DNA of 64,000 nt from Achatina immaculata (taxonomy: Eukaryota > Mollusca > Gastropoda > Stylommatophora > Achatinidae). The stretch spans positions 54,225,282-54,289,281 of the forward strand of contig CM019702.1 in the NCBI GenBank assembly GCA_009760885.1. Direction: 5' to 3'. The translations under genes were made by a program, and so were the position numbers. Shown here in pieces: positions 1 through 11,387 of the stretch (position 1 is its first letter; each line of letters opens with the position of its first letter). The notes beneath the pieces are model-generated. The model was not told the DNA's origin. It did no database searches and was given only the letters and a program-made list of their open reading frames with translations.

Positions 1-699
1 AAAGCCGTGACATAATAATAATTCCTGTAGAAATTTTACTGGAAGAAATAGAGGAAAAATTGCGAAGGCGATAACAACGAAAAGTGATTGTGTTATGAGA
101 GAAAGGCAACATATTCTAATGCCCAATATATAATGTTTACATACCAGTAGTTTATGATAGGCTGCAAAGTTCAGGTCATGAGTTAAAATGCATAATACTA
201 TATAGGTAGATTTACTAATACTAGTCTCTCCTATATCATTTTAAAGTCAGATGCACTGTTGAGCAGGTGGTGTTCTTCAAACATTTATGTCCAATATGAC
301 ATATGGCATTCTGTTTTGAAATTTGAAAATCTGAAATTTACATAAAATCATTAGCCACTCAAAAATAACAGACATTCGGCAATTATATCTGATAGTTTGT
401 GAACTAAAGTATTTATTATCATGACTAACTGCTATTTTTTATGTTAGACACACATTAAATTTAAATAGAATAAACCGGTCAAGATATGTTAAAGTATTTT
501 TTCTAAAGTTGCACAAGATTAGTTATTTGATTGATTTAGATAAAGATATGTATCCACTTGTTAGACATAGATCTTAATTCAAACATCGTTTCAGCTCAGT
601 CTGTTACGTTCACTTTTGTATATCTCAGTACTGAAGCCACACTTTTGAAATGACTAATACAGATCGAATGAATAATAACACAATACCAGTTTTAAAAGA
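1..699. other. No recognised feature
   Basis: AT-rich, unique-looking DNA without coding similarity. Confidence 0.6.
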
Positions 700-1080
700 A
701 AAATGAAACGAGTACTTCCCTTTAATATTCACTTAAGCTTCATAAGAAGGATGTTGAAGTTATCATGGACAGCCAAGAAAACCGATGAAGAAGTCTTAGT
801 GAGGCTGGAGTTAAAAGGCAAATTACAGCAAAGATCAGAGACAGAACGTAAGATTTGTAGGACATTTTCTGAGAAGAGGAAAATTAGAACACATTGTGGC
901 AAATGGAAAAAATGAAAGAAGAAGAGACAGAGGAATACAGAGAGAGAAGTTACTGGATGGGCTGTCAGTGTGGCTAGGAAGAAAGTCTTCGGCGGATCTC
1001 ATAATCAAGTCTAAAGACAGGGAATTGTGGAGATAAATGATCACCTTCGCCACGCAGCATGGCACATGATTGATTGATTG
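700..1080 (+). mobile_element. LINE-D 3'-terminal fragment
   Basis: Decayed C-terminal region: SFIRRMLKLSWTAKKTDEEV in the 70-codon frame at 703-915, then in other frames a FSEKRKIRTHCGKWKK-like block and REKLLDGLSVWLGRKSSADL, DRELWR. It ends with a TTGATTGATTG run at 1070-1080, the expected microsatellite tail. Closest in the window to 29800-30170. Confidence 0.75.
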
Positions 1081-1924
1081 AATGCTTTGAAAATTATGTT
1101 CACTATATTCTGTATATACTAATTTCATTTCTCTCGAAGGTTTTCTTCAGTCGCATCTCTTTAAACACGAGCAATATTCCTTAAAATTTAATAGCACACA
1201 TATTCTTTCTTGAACAAAGAAAGATATACAAAGAGAGCACAGCGAACTATATCGCCACTTAGCTATATCTGAGAGATTCGGTAAAACCGGTAAAACAACG
1301 AATAAGGCCAATATAATAAATGTTTAAACCACATTCAATTTTTTTATCTGAACAGAACCGCAACATTTTCATTTCACTTCCTTCACTTCCTGGAGTGAAA
1401 AAACTATTGTTAACGAATATTAAACATAGAATTCATTCATCAAATAAAAATCTTCCACCTATTAACAGTAGCGTATTATGCAAGATCTTAGAAGACTACG
1501 GAATTCACGGGCAGCAAGAGGAATATGCACAGATCATAAAAATGTAATAATCATAAAACCACCATTTACAATTTGTTTTAACTAAATTTCTGATGCAGGA
1601 CAAGAGCACCACTGTGAGAAAGAAATGCAATACATAAACTTATTCAAAAGAACTTCCTATGATCATATACAGAGATTAAGTGATTTTGGTCTTTATAGAC
1701 GAAAATAGTCAGCGAAACTTTTTTCCATAAGGAAAACTGAATGAATTCTCCAAACATTAATTGTCAAGTTCATCAAATGACACTTGGGAAGGAAAAGAAT
1801 GAACATTTCATGAAGAGCTCCTGATGGATGGACAAGGAACATATTTGAGGTGTAATCGGTTACAGTACGCTGCATATTGACGAGGAGATTGGAGAAGTGT
1901 TCAGAGTGCATGGAAGAATATTCT
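1081..1924. other. No recognised feature
   Basis: Only short frames (75 codons at 1320 on +, 72 at 1911 on -) with no similarity. AT-rich. Confidence 0.6.
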
Positions 1925-1926
1925 TC

Positions 1927-2010
<84 letters not shown>

Positions 2011-2034
2011 CTAACTAACTAACTAAATGACTAC

Positions 2035-2066
<32 letters not shown>

Positions 2067-2330
2067 TTAAACTAACTAACTAACTAACTAACTAACTGAC
2101 TGATTGACTGACTAATTTACTAACTAACTGACTGACTGACTGACTAACTAATTAACTAACTAACTGACTAATTAACTAACTAACTGACGAAAACTAACTA
2201 ACTTACTAAATAACTAATTAATTAACTGGCTAATTTACTAACTTACTAAGTAGGTAAGTAACTAAATGACTTATTAACTAACTAACGAAGTAAGTTAGTA
2301 GGCAACTAACGTACTAACTACCTAATTATC
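1925..2330. repeat. (TAAC)n microsatellite with degenerate right half
   Basis: Almost pure ACTA units to 2035, then variants with GACT and ATTA. Confidence 0.95.
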
Positions 2331-3085
2331 ATAAACCTATAATGTATACTGACAATTTTCTTTTCACATATTACAGATCTAACGTGTGTTAAGTTTAAAG
2401 ATTTCTTTGCACTATATATCATATCTCTTTGTTTTGTTCTCGACTTTCAGGACAGCCTTACGGTGAAATTCTGCCGTGACTGATTAGGGTCTTATGTAAA
2501 CATCGATGTTTTCTGTGTTCTTGCAGAAAAGGCATGTAGATATTGTCTGGTTTATTAAAATATTTTGAATCCATATGGTCTAATGCAGACATTCACGCTG
2601 ATTTTTTTTAATTAATTTATTGTATGAATATATAATAGCCTGGACATTTCAGTGATTAGAAAACTTTGTTTGCCAGAGTATTTTGCTAATATGCAGCAAA
2701 ATTTCTATAGACCTTTAAACTGCTGCCACGCCTAGAAATAGAATTGTTATTCATCTCTAGCAGAGATGTAGAAAAATGTTCCCGCAACGGCGGTAAGAAA
2801 TAAAGTAGGTCGTACAACTCAATCTCAAGTAGGAATTCTACATTACAAAGTCACGTCATCTTGTTGTCTATGCTCTGCTCTGTTGCAAGCATGAGAATGC
2901 AGGCGGACATGGAAACATGAAATCACAGATTCTGTTGGATTTTGTTTTCTTGACAAGTAGTCTATGGAAACTTGATGTTGTGAAATGTACACGAAATAAT
3001 CGTGCGAAAAAAGGTCAATACGTTGCTGTGTTTACATAATGTATCTACAATTATTAAGATCGCATGCTCATCTGAGGTGACAGAA
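2331..3085. other. Upstream region of GPCR unit A
   Basis: Probable 5' region of the receptor. No TATA-like element or upstream exon could be supported. Confidence 0.5.
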
Positions 3086-3236
3086 ATGGATGACGAGGCA
3101 ATTATTATATTCACTTATATTATCATCACTGTTCTTTGTCAGATTATGGAAATATTTGGTGTTGTAACAAACATCATCAACATCATATGCTTCGTCAAGC
3201 AGGGATTTAAAGACGCAGTCAACGTTAGTCTTTTCT
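3086..3236 (+). CDS. GPCR unit A, exon 1 (N-terminus and TM1)
   Basis: First recognisable coding exon of a rhodopsin-like seven-transmembrane receptor of the gastropod chemosensory-receptor type. The ATG at 3086 begins MDDEAIIIF, followed by TM1 with GVVTNIINIICF (conserved Asn of TM1) and the loop VKQGFKDAVNVSLF. The frame is open upstream to a stop at 2981 but offers no earlier ATG, so the short N-terminus may miss an upstream exon. The donor reads TTCT|GTAAGT, and one codon base is left over (phase 1), exactly as in units B and C. The frame then rejoins exon 2 at 5384 to read L-A-V-S-D, the TM2 Asp motif. Membrane receptor; the ligand is unknown. A chemosensory role is known only for the family and is inferred here. 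Confidence 0.72.
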
Positions 3237-3584
3237 GTAAGTTATAAAGTGTGCTTTCTTTTCTTTTTGGCACTCAAGAAATCATACAGAACTCATAAAT
3301 GCTTGCAATGTTTAAAACAGGGGTTCCCAAACAAAGGGAAATCTATCCTTCTCCACTTCAGGATTTCTTGAATGAGGGCGGGAGAGTTAGGACCACAGTC
3401 TGACAGACTTAAACTGTTGAAATGATATGGTTCCACAAAATATGTAATGTTCGTAATGAACATAATATACAGGACATCACATTTTATTGACGATCTCATT
3501 AAATGAACCTTTACTATGGTAATGAACGTCAAATTGTCACTACACCTGAGTGATGTTTCAATTGAATGGCACATTTTTGCAGGT

Positions 3585-4410
3585 TGTAATTATTTCAATA
3601 GTTTCATTTTGAAGGCCGACGTCCCTGCATACTCCGTGAACCCAAGCACTAGCCGCCAAGTTTTCCTGCTCTCGGCGAGTCTTTCAACCTCATCAAGGGG
3701 CGTTATGCCCACTAAACTGACTTCTATTAACAACGTCCTCTTTAGAGTCTCACGCGGTCGACCTCTTTTTTCTTAGGTCTGTTGTTCTCTACTTCATAGA
3801 TTGTTTTGGTATTCTCTGATTGTTTTTTCTCATACCATGACCTACATATGTCCATTTTCTTTTTCTGATTACCCATGAGACTGGTTATTTTTTGCTGATC
3901 TGCCTTGTCTCTGCGTTGTTCTTAAATTCGTTACACTTAATACTTAATATTTTCCTTAGGCATTTGTTTTTAAAAAAGTCTAATGTTGTGTCTATTTATT
4001 TAGTTGATATCTAGTTTCCGCATGCATACATGAGGGTGGAGATCACATTTGAAATGAATAATCTTAACTTAGTTTTTGTGCTTATAACTTTAGAATTCCA
4101 TATGTTCTCAACCTTTTTGAAGAACAACGCTGCTTTTGAAATTCTAATTCTAACTTCCTTCCTGGTGTCACCAACCTGGTCTATGCAGCTGCCGAGGTAT
4201 GCAAATTGGTTTACGTCATCAACAACTGTTCCTTCTACGTATATTTTTCCTTCTTGATTAACGAGAAGTTTCATAATTTTAGTTTTGTCTTTGTCAATTT
4301 CAAGAACTATTTTACTAGCCAAAGAACATAGGGTATGTTTTTTTCCTGCATCGATTTTACATTGTCACTGATAAGAGTTATGTAATCTGCAAAATCAAGA
4401 TCTTCTATTT
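3585..4410 (-). mobile_element. LINE-E 3' fragment in intron 1 of GPCR unit A
   Basis: Minus-strand RT thumb and C-terminal region. Frame 4322-4011 reads EIDKDKTKIMKLLVNQEGKI, VNQFAYLGSCIDQVGDTRKE and STKTKLRLFISNVISTLMYA. In other frames downstream come KRGRPRETLKRTLLIEVSLV and ERLAESRKTWR near 3600-3760. 5'-truncated near 4400 in the RT and decayed. Confidence 0.78.
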
Positions 4411-5093
4411 GTATGTGCATAAACATATATAACTACTTTTATCCAAGTTTTAATTTATTCTTTCCCACTTAATTTCGAAAAAAAACTCTTGTATTTGAAA
4501 GAAAATCGAAGTAAATGCATGTGTATAAATATAGAAAAATAAAAGAGTGTCGGTACTATCTGCATATTATTTGAGAGTACAGGTTTTCAGTCAGACGTAA
4601 ACGGAAAAGTAGATTAGTGTCTAAAGATAGATATGGTGCTTGGGGGAAAAGTCTGAGAACCACTGGTTTAAAAAGATTAAAAATAGTTAAAATAAATGTT
4701 AACCCTTGCTTCTCCGTTGGATGTCTTTACAGTAAAAAAAAGTGAATTTCATTTTTGACAGCTTACAGACGAATATTGGAATTTTACTGATAATACAAAA
4801 TAGTATTTGAATTTTTTTTTAAAAATGATAAAAACAGCAACTAAGAGTACGTGTAATGTAGTTCGCTGAAATGAATTGAATTAAAGTATTGCAGATGACA
4901 AGAAAATAATTTTGAAGGTCATCATTTACAGAAAGGTCTTTGATATACAGTGTTTGCACAAAATGATACATAAAGCACTTGACTAATAAATGTAAAAAAC
5001 GTTAAATATGTTGCCAAAATAAGTCCTCTCAGACTATCAGTAAATAATAAATGTTTAGTGCTGTATATTCATAAAAAATTTTTTAAATCTCAA
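4411..5093. other. Intron 1 sequence of GPCR unit A, no feature
   Basis: AT-rich intron DNA. Confidence 0.6.
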
Positions 5094-5310
5094 AACAAGC
5101 TATCAAGTGAACAACAACAGGCCAGAGAAAAAGAGGTCGCCCACATGAGACTCTAAAGAGGACATTGGTAAGAGAGAGGCCAGTTTAGTGGGCATATAAC
5201 CCCCCCCCCCCCCCCAATAAAGCTGAAAAGTTCGCCGAAAACAGGAAAACCTGGCAAACTACCATACGAGCCCAATGTGACGTTTAACGGTACTGGGATG
5301 ATGTAAGATG
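5094..5310 (+). mobile_element. LINE-E 3'-terminal fragment
   Basis: Matches the opposite strand of 3590-3770: AACAACAGGCCAGAGAAAAAGAG, GTCGCCCACATGAGACTCTAAAG, TTTAGTGGGCATATAACCCC, GAAAACAGGAAAACCTGG. It contains a poly-C run (5201-5215). It ends with a GATGTAAGATGTAAGAT motif at about 5305. Confidence 0.75.
5199..5215. repeat. Poly-C run in LINE-E fragment
   Basis: Uninterrupted C run of about 15-17 bases. Confidence 0.9.
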
Positions 5311-5383
5311 TAAGATTTTAATTACACCTTTGTCACAACTGTTTATGTTGAAATGCAGTACGTTTTCATTTTGTCTGATGTAG

Positions 5384-5460
5384 GTCTGGCGGTTTCAGAC
5401 TTGGCCTCACTTTTAGCACTAATCATGGTAAGCATTTGGTTAACACCTGCCGTCAGCATG
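5384..5460 (+). pseudogene. GPCR unit A, exon 2, TM2 part only (truncated)
   Basis: The acceptor TGATGTAG precedes GTCTGGCGGTTTCAGAC, which continues exon 1 in frame and encodes LAVSDLASLLALIM (TM2 with its Asp). Similarity to exon 2 of units B and C runs to about residue 25 (TPAVS) and then stops. The expected PHxTxTRxxSWITxIITLER segment (TM3 and its ER motif) is not present here or anywhere before exon 3, although the frame stays open to 5547. The exon therefore looks broken by deletion or replacement of its 3' half. Alternatives are an assembly collapse or a strongly diverged TM3. Confidence 0.55.
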
Positions 5461-6017
5461 CCAAAAATGTATGCTTACAGCCGAGATGGCATTTTTAACC
5501 TGGATGGAACACGCGCGTTTTATAAACTGCTACCTAGCAGAACATAGTGGTTTCATGATTAGAAGTGTCACGGTCACAAACGAGATGAAGATCGCTTAAC
5601 AGATGTCGTGTGAAGTAACATGTCTAACATGTCTGATTAATAGACCAGTCATCAATATATAACGAAAAACCACGCATTTTGTTTTACTGATACTGCTGGC
5701 AAGTCAGATGCTGCTTGATTTTAGTGATATCTATACTGTAAGATTAAGACTTACTACATTCATTTTGTGATTAAAATAATTTGTGATTAGTACATTGTGT
5801 GTGCCAGATGATGATAGTTTTGTCTCTTCATTATGTATTTAATGTAGAAAATATGGACCAGATGGACACACATATACACAATGGCCCAGTTAAATTCATT
5901 GTAATGGACTCCGCTTAATGTTAATTCCGCCTAATGTCACCATATTTTGACGGTCCCGACGATGTGACATTAAACGGGTTCGACTGTATTTGATTATGCG
6001 ACGGAAAGAGTAAGGAA
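5461..6017. other. Site where unit A exon 2 similarity is lost, and intron 2
   Basis: The frame from exon 2 remains open to 5547 but without receptor similarity; the rest is AT-rich and featureless. Confidence 0.5.
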
Positions 6018-6165
6018 ATCACATAAAAATGTATAAAGTAGGGAATAAAAAGTAGAAACAGCTTTGTATCACACAGCTGTGAAGTTTCAGTGTGAACCTT
6101 AATCATACAAAAACTCGCGGTATGAAGAAATAGAAAGAGTAGATAAAATATAAATTCACATGAAT
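6018..6165 (-). repeat. Solo, diverged Penelope terminal repeat
   Basis: Matches the left terminal repeat at 31948-32092 over its whole length with many substitutions: ATGTATAAA, GTAGAAACAGCTTTGTA, CCTTAATCATACAAAA, GAAGAAATAGA, ATTCACATGAAT. No RT frame is next to it. The ribozyme-like core is further decayed (stem II loop TTCACA, GAAAC kept). It lies in intron 2 of GPCR unit A. Confidence 0.7.
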
Positions 6166-6570
6166 GCTATGTAAAAAATAGAAATGGAATACAAATAGAT
6201 TAAAATAAAATGAATGCAGTTGTGACTTGTAAGAAGCTGTGGTTTGCAAGAGGCCATGTTCAGAAGTGCGAAAGGTGGAGTGTAGAGAATGTTTAAATGG
6301 ATACTTGTGATGCGTAACTAACGAGAGAAGAAGAGACCGTGAAAAGGGGAGAGAGTGATACAGTGATGACCTAGCCGGGTAGAAGGGGAAAAGGTAATTA
6401 GAGTCGGGATAGGGCATGATTGTAAATCTGACACTTGGCTTCGTGTATAGTTATGCATTTATTTTATATACTTATACACTAACTATTCGTCTGATAATCA
6501 TGTAGTCTGTTTTGAAAGCATAATTTTTGTTTCCGATTTTCTCCACTAGATCTTTTTTTAAGTTATCTCT
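6166..6570. other. Intron 2 of unit A, no feature besides Penelope-adjacent DNA
   Basis: TATAGTTATGCATTTATTTTA-like DNA resembles the flank after the right Penelope repeat at 34270-34310, so the solo repeat may extend further, poorly preserved. Confidence 0.35.
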
Positions 6571-6905
6571 CTCTAACCTCTCAGTAATCTATCAGTAACC
6601 TCTAAGTAACCTCTCAGTAATCTCTCAGTAACCTCTAAGTAACCTCTCAATAATCTCTAAGTAATCTCTCAATAATCTCATAGTATTCCTTCAGTAATCC
6701 CTCAGTAATCTCTCTTTAATATCTCAATAACCTCTCTGTAATCTCTCAGTAATCTGTCAGCAATCTCTCAGTAATCTCTCAGTAACCTCTCAGTAATCGC
6801 TCAGCAATCTGTAAATAATCTCTCAATAATCTCTCAGTAATCTCTGAGTAACCTCTAATCTCTCAGTAACCTCTCAGTAATCTCTCGGTAACCTCTCACT
6901 ACTCC
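6571..6905. repeat. 12-bp tandem repeat tract, intron 2 of GPCR unit A
   Basis: CTCTCAGTAATC / CTCTCAGTAACC units, roughly 27 degenerate copies, ending about 90 bases before exon 3. Confidence 0.88.
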
Positions 6906-6995
6906 CAAACGACATTAGTTGTAGTTTTCATGTTGACTTACAACGGGCTGACCCCTCCGGTCAGATCTTCAGCTTACCTACTTTACTTTTCTCAG

Positions 6996-7603
6996 GTGAA
7001 CAGAATCTTCACTCCGAAACGAGTGTTTCTTATAATGGTCTGTGCTACATTGTTCCTCTTCGCCACCATGTCTCCACTGTACGTCGTTAACAAGCTGGGG
7101 ATGAAACTCATTCCATTGACAAACACCACGGTTCTTGGTCTTACTTTCACTGCAGATCGAGGAAACGTCGAGAAAATTTATTTCATAATCAACACATTTC
7201 TCATTCCCATCCTGGCTTTCATCATAATTGCAGCCTGCACTGTGATTCTGGTCATTTTCCTGCAAAGAAGAGCAGACTGGTTAGAGACTGTAACGAACAC
7301 ATCGAATTCTGTAATTACTATTCGTAACCGGAATGTCTCCAAGATGGTTGTAATGATTTCTGCGCTGTTCATTTCTTGCTTTGTGCCCATGTCTATTATA
7401 TCTCTGGTTGTAGCGTTTGAGCCAAGACTTGCTGTTGGTGGTGAGCACCTAAATTTACTTACACTCGTCGGAGGGCTCGGATTTTCCTACAGGCCATCAA
7501 TTCATCCATGAACATTTTCATCTACTACCGCATGAGTAGTAAGTACAGAGTCGCATTTCACATGATATTCAAATGTTGCAAAGAAAGGAACGAAACGACT
7601 TAA
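6996..7603 (+). pseudogene. GPCR unit A, exon 3 (TM4-TM7), one frameshift
   Basis: The acceptor CTTTTCTCAG is followed by VNRIFTPKRVFLIMV, the standard start of this exon (phase 0). Visible parts are TM4, an extracellular loop with an NTT sequon, TM5 (FLIPILAFIIIAACTV), a basic loop, VSKMVVMISALFISCFVP (TM6) and GGEHLNLLTLVGGLGF entering TM7. At about 7477-7485 one base is missing relative to exon 3 of unit C. The open frame ends at 7511, but the next frame continues with LQAINSSMNIFIYYRMSS (the TM7 NSxxNxxIY motif), a basic tail and a TAA stop at 7601-7603. An AATAAA lies at 7709-7714. Either a recent pseudogene or a one-base consensus error. Confidence 0.8.
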
Positions 7604-7708
7604 TTATCATTCAGTTATGAAATATAATTTGTGTTTAGCTCATAAAACCCTCTCATTACTTGTTGTGCAAAGTAAAAGTCTTCTTCAAGTTGGATAACTG
7701 TTGTGAAA

Positions 7709-7714
7709 AATAAA
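7709..7714 (+). promoter_or_regulatory. Possible polyadenylation signal of GPCR unit A
   Basis: Canonical AATAAA hexamer about 106 bases after the stop of unit A exon 3, on the coding strand and at a plausible 3' UTR distance. In AT-rich DNA such hexamers are common by chance, so this is weak evidence. Confidence 0.35.
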
Positions 7715-8006
7715 TTGTGACATCTACAAATGCGGTATTCAGTATGTTTTAGCACACACAATCGTTTGTTCATAAGTGATATGGGGATTGATATTTCTTG
7801 AATATCAAACACATTTTTCAATATATACATTACTCAAGTAGCAGGCAGTGGGCATCATTAAACCAACAATAACGGAATACGTAAAGGATAGAATCGGCAC
7901 GATGGTTAAAACAATAAGAGTTATCAATATTTCAGCACAAATTGATAAGTCCACATAAGCAAGAGCATTTATAACTGTCTATACGAGAGGGAAATATTCT
8001 ATTCTT
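7715..8006. other. Downstream of GPCR unit A, no feature
   Basis: AT-rich. Nothing recognised. Confidence 0.6.
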
Positions 8007-8757
8007 ATAAAGACACAATCTACGTTCAGCAGGGTATGCATCATTTACTACATTTATGGGGCATTTAAAAGATTTTTAACAGAAAGTAGTAACTTAATAA
8101 GACCTATATGATGATGAAGTCAGCTGACTAACTACAAAGAAAATAACCCTAGTCACGTGATAGTATCACCACTCAGCATACAGTAGAAAATTAACACAAA
8201 ATATAGAAAAGCACATACAACATTACATAAGTTTAACAGCAGATTAAAAAAAAACGAAAATTTTGAATTCAGATATATTTATATTTTCATGTTGATTGGA
8301 AAGTCTCTACAAGTAGTTTTTCTGAAACAGTCTCCTAGCATTTATCTAGATTTCGCGGGAAACAGAATACCTGTAGTTGGAAAACTGCATGTCACAATAA
8401 GTCACTTCTGGTGCCAGAACCAAGACCCTCTCCCTCGCTACAAGGTGCTATAATCTACTTATTCACCGTTTGTTATTTATACTACATGCCCTTCCCTACA
8501 TCGTATTCATTTAGTCAATATTTCCAATTGTTATACTCGCTTGACAGTTCTCTCTTCTTGTACCTCTCTCTACACCTCTTCTACACTATTACGAATCAGT
8601 CAGAACTGATATTGCAGTTTTCAGATCCTCGTAAGAACATTTACAACGTGTTATAATTTCCCAATGGAACAAACTGTGGACAAACTGAACCTCCAGTTCT
8701 TTAACACTACAAAGGTGACTTTCATAAGGGATACAAACGTGGTAATGTGAAAAGGTC
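8007..8757. repeat. Direct repeat copy 1 (about 750 bp)
   Basis: From ATAAAGACACAATCTACG to ACAAACGTGGTAATGT, nearly identical to 9259-9490 plus 9932-10446. Nature unknown. An 81-codon frame starting MPEPRPSPSLQGAIIYL lies in both copies, but I cannot call it a gene. Confidence 0.85.
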
Positions 8758-9258
8758 CCTTCTAATTGGAAGAAGGGAATCATTGTTAAAATACCAAAAA
8801 AGGGCAACCTTAGTGACTGTAACAACTGGAGAGGAGTAACCTTAATATCAGTTGTGTCAAAAGTATTTTGCAAGGTCATTTTGAATAGACTCAAAGATAT
8901 AGTGGATACTGCAATGAGAGAAGAACAAGCAGGATTTCGAAAAGGGAGAAACTGTCTCGACCAGATCTTTACTCTCAGAATAATACTTGAAGAACATATT
9001 GAAAAGCAGAAACCACTAATACTGAATTTCATAGATTTTAAGAAGGCATTTGATAGCATACACAGAGATTCATTATGGAGAATTTTATGTCTATATGGAA
9101 TACCATCTAAAATTGTCAACATCATTAAGGACTTATACAATGGATATGGATGTGTAGTCAAGACAGAAGAAGGGATGAGTGAATGGTTCCAGATTGAAAC
9201 AGGCGTGAAACAAGGATGTATACTGTCTCCTTTACTTTTTGGGATTACAATAGACTTC
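8758..9258 (+). mobile_element. LINE-F internal RT fragment between two direct-repeat copies
   Basis: Carries RT blocks 0 to 4 only: GIIVKIPKKGNLSD-like start (frame-shifted at about 8770-8850), then frame 8854 onwards with SKVFCKVILNRLKDIVDTAM, EEQAGFRKGRNCLDQIFTLR, LNFIDFKKAFDSIHRDSLWR and ETGVKQGCILSPLLFGITID. It is cut just before the YADD block, where the second copy of the direct repeat begins (9259). Both ends are missing. Confidence 0.82.
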
Positions 9259-10446
9259 ATAAAGACACAATCTACGTTCAGCAGGGTATGCATCATTTAC
9301 TACATTTATGGGGCATTTAAAATATTTTTAACAGAAAGTAGTAACTTAATAAGACCTATATGATGATGAAGTCAGCTGACTAACTACAAAGAAAATAACC
9401 CTAGTCACGTGATAGTATCACCACTCAGCATACAGTAGAAAATTAACACAAAATATAGAAAAGCACATACAACATTACATAAGTTTAACATCATCATCAT
9501 CATGTGCCGTGCCATTAGCTCAGTTGGTGATCTCCTCTCACACCATCCCGTCAGACTGTCCAGTATCATTTCTCTTGGTCTTCCTCTTGATCTTCTTCCT
9601 TCTATTTTTCCTGTTGTTATAATATTTTCAATGCCCCCTCTTCTCATTGCATGTCCTATGAAAGTACATTGTCTCTCTCTTATCTTTTTGACAAGGTTTT
9701 TGTCTCTCCAGCTCTTCTCCTACATTCTTCATTAGTTATTTTTGCTGTCCAGCAGATTCGCAACATTCTTCTAATAAACCACATTTCTGCTGCTTCCAAT
9801 GATTTTTGTGCAGACTTGCCTATTGTCCATGATTCACTTCCATATAACAATATTCAATAAAGCATTTCAGTACTCGTTTTCTAACATTCATTGATAAGGA
9901 TGTGTTGGTCAATATGTTTCTCATTCTCTGAGCAGATTAAAAAAAAATAAAACGAAAATTTTGAATTCAGATATATTTATATTTTCATGTTGATTGGAAA
10001 GTCTCTACAAGTAGTTTTCCTGAAACAGTCTCCTAGCATTTATCTAGATTTCGCGGGAAACAGAATACCTGTAGTTGGAAAACTGCATGTCACAATAAGT
10101 CACTTCTGGTGCCAGAACCAAGACCCTCTCCCTCGCTACAAGGTGCTATAATCTACTTATTCACCGTTTGTTATTTATACTACATGCCCTTCCCTACGTC
10201 GTATTCATTTAGTCAATATTTCCAATTGTTATACTCGCTTGACAGTTCTCTCTTCTCGTACCTCTCTCTACACCTCTTATACACTATTACGAATCAGTCA
10301 GAACTGATATTGCAGTTTTCAGATCCTCGTAAGAACATTTACAACGTGTTATAATTTCCCAATGGAACAAACTGTGGACAAACGGAACCTCCAGTTCTTT
10401 AACACTACAAAGGTGACTTTCATAAGGGATACAAACGTGGTAATGT
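9259..10446. repeat. Direct repeat copy 2, interrupted by LINE-B piece
   Basis: Offset from copy 1 is exactly 1,252 bases before the insertion at 9490/9491; sequence resumes at 9932 (GCAGATTAAAA). The polyadenine run after the insertion is about 5 bases longer than in copy 1. Confidence 0.85.
9491..9931 (-). mobile_element. LINE-B 3' fragment inserted in a duplicated block
   Basis: 441 bases interrupting copy 2 of the 8 kb direct repeat. On the minus strand it starts with the sequence matching 62821-62890 and reads through the EAAEMWFIRRMLRI-type block, MRRGGIENIITTGKIEGRR, RGRPREMILDSLTGW and a final (TGATGA)n tail. It therefore gives the true LINE-B 3' end missing at 63075. No target duplication is visible at the junctions (AAGTTTAACA before, GCAGATT after). 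Confidence 0.85.
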
Positions 10447-10625
10447 TTGCACCGCAAGCAGGTGGTTAATTCCCCTGAAAATGCATTTTATTTAAGGCAG
10501 TGTAGAGGACAAGAGGTACGCAATGAATATCTGGGATCAGGCTCTGATCCCGAGTTAGGTCGTCGTACTGATGACAGGGGACTCAACTGTCTCTCAGAAA
10601 TTCGTCCGGCGTCTTGTTATTTCCA
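10437..10625. repeat. Interspersed repeat, unknown class (also at 17744)
   Basis: ACAAACGTGGTAATGTTTGC, CCCCTGAAAATGCA, CGCAATGAATA, and CCGAGTTAGGTCGTCGTACT recur, diverged, at 17744-17925. No ends recognised. Confidence 0.65.
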
Positions 10626-11387
10626 GCAGATCGATCTTTATACACAATGTGTGTGTGTTTGTGTGTGCGCCCGAGTACGTACTCTATGTCTATATATACT
10701 CATCACGTGTTGAAGTAAGTAATTATAAAGTGTTTGCATGTATTTGTAACTAAAGACAGGTCACATTAAGCATTTCCAAAGGTATAGTGAACTATCCTGG
10801 TTTGATTAAGCAGAAGATCTAACTGAGCTCTCAATTGTTCAACTCTCTCTTCTCAGTAACCAAACCCAGTATGCCAGTATAGTACCTTATTCAGAGTATA
10901 GTACTGGCATAAGGGAAGAGAGATTACTAATATGTCGATACCTTTCAGTAAAGTTGATGATTGTTGTTTTTGTTAAATATGACTACATTAGGTTGAACTA
11001 GTACAGTACGGAAAGTCTGAGTAGCACGAGAAAGGTAGAAAGAGTTTCTAGATCCTAAAAGCGAGCGTTGTACCTGGCACAAGTTGGAAACGGTGAAGTC
11101 CCGAGATTTCATAGTGGAGCCGGGAAATATAAACACGGAAAGATGGAAAACACAGGTTAGACTCACACGGAGAGGGCTCAGACATAACTCAGACAGAGGT
11201 GTCTCAGACAGAGTAGGCTCAGATAGACAGAGATGGCTCAGACATAGGAGTCATAGATTGTTGGTAGTTGAGTTAGGGTTCTTCTAGACATGACTGATAA
11301 GTAGAATCATGTATTGTCATAGTTGGATGTAGAATACGAAAGGTTGCTCCATGTAAGGTGTTTTTGTTTGTCCCTTGGGACATAGTT
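10626..11387. other. Mostly featureless, short (GT)n and GGCTCAGACA-type repeats
   Basis: A short (GT)n at 10647-10668 and about seven degenerate GGCTCAGACAGAG-like units at 11175-11250. Confidence 0.55.

Noticed and set aside
8411..10354. Duplicated 81-codon frames (MPEPRPSPSLQG) as a small gene
   Set aside because: They lie in a duplicated repeat block with no family similarity, and conservation follows from duplication.
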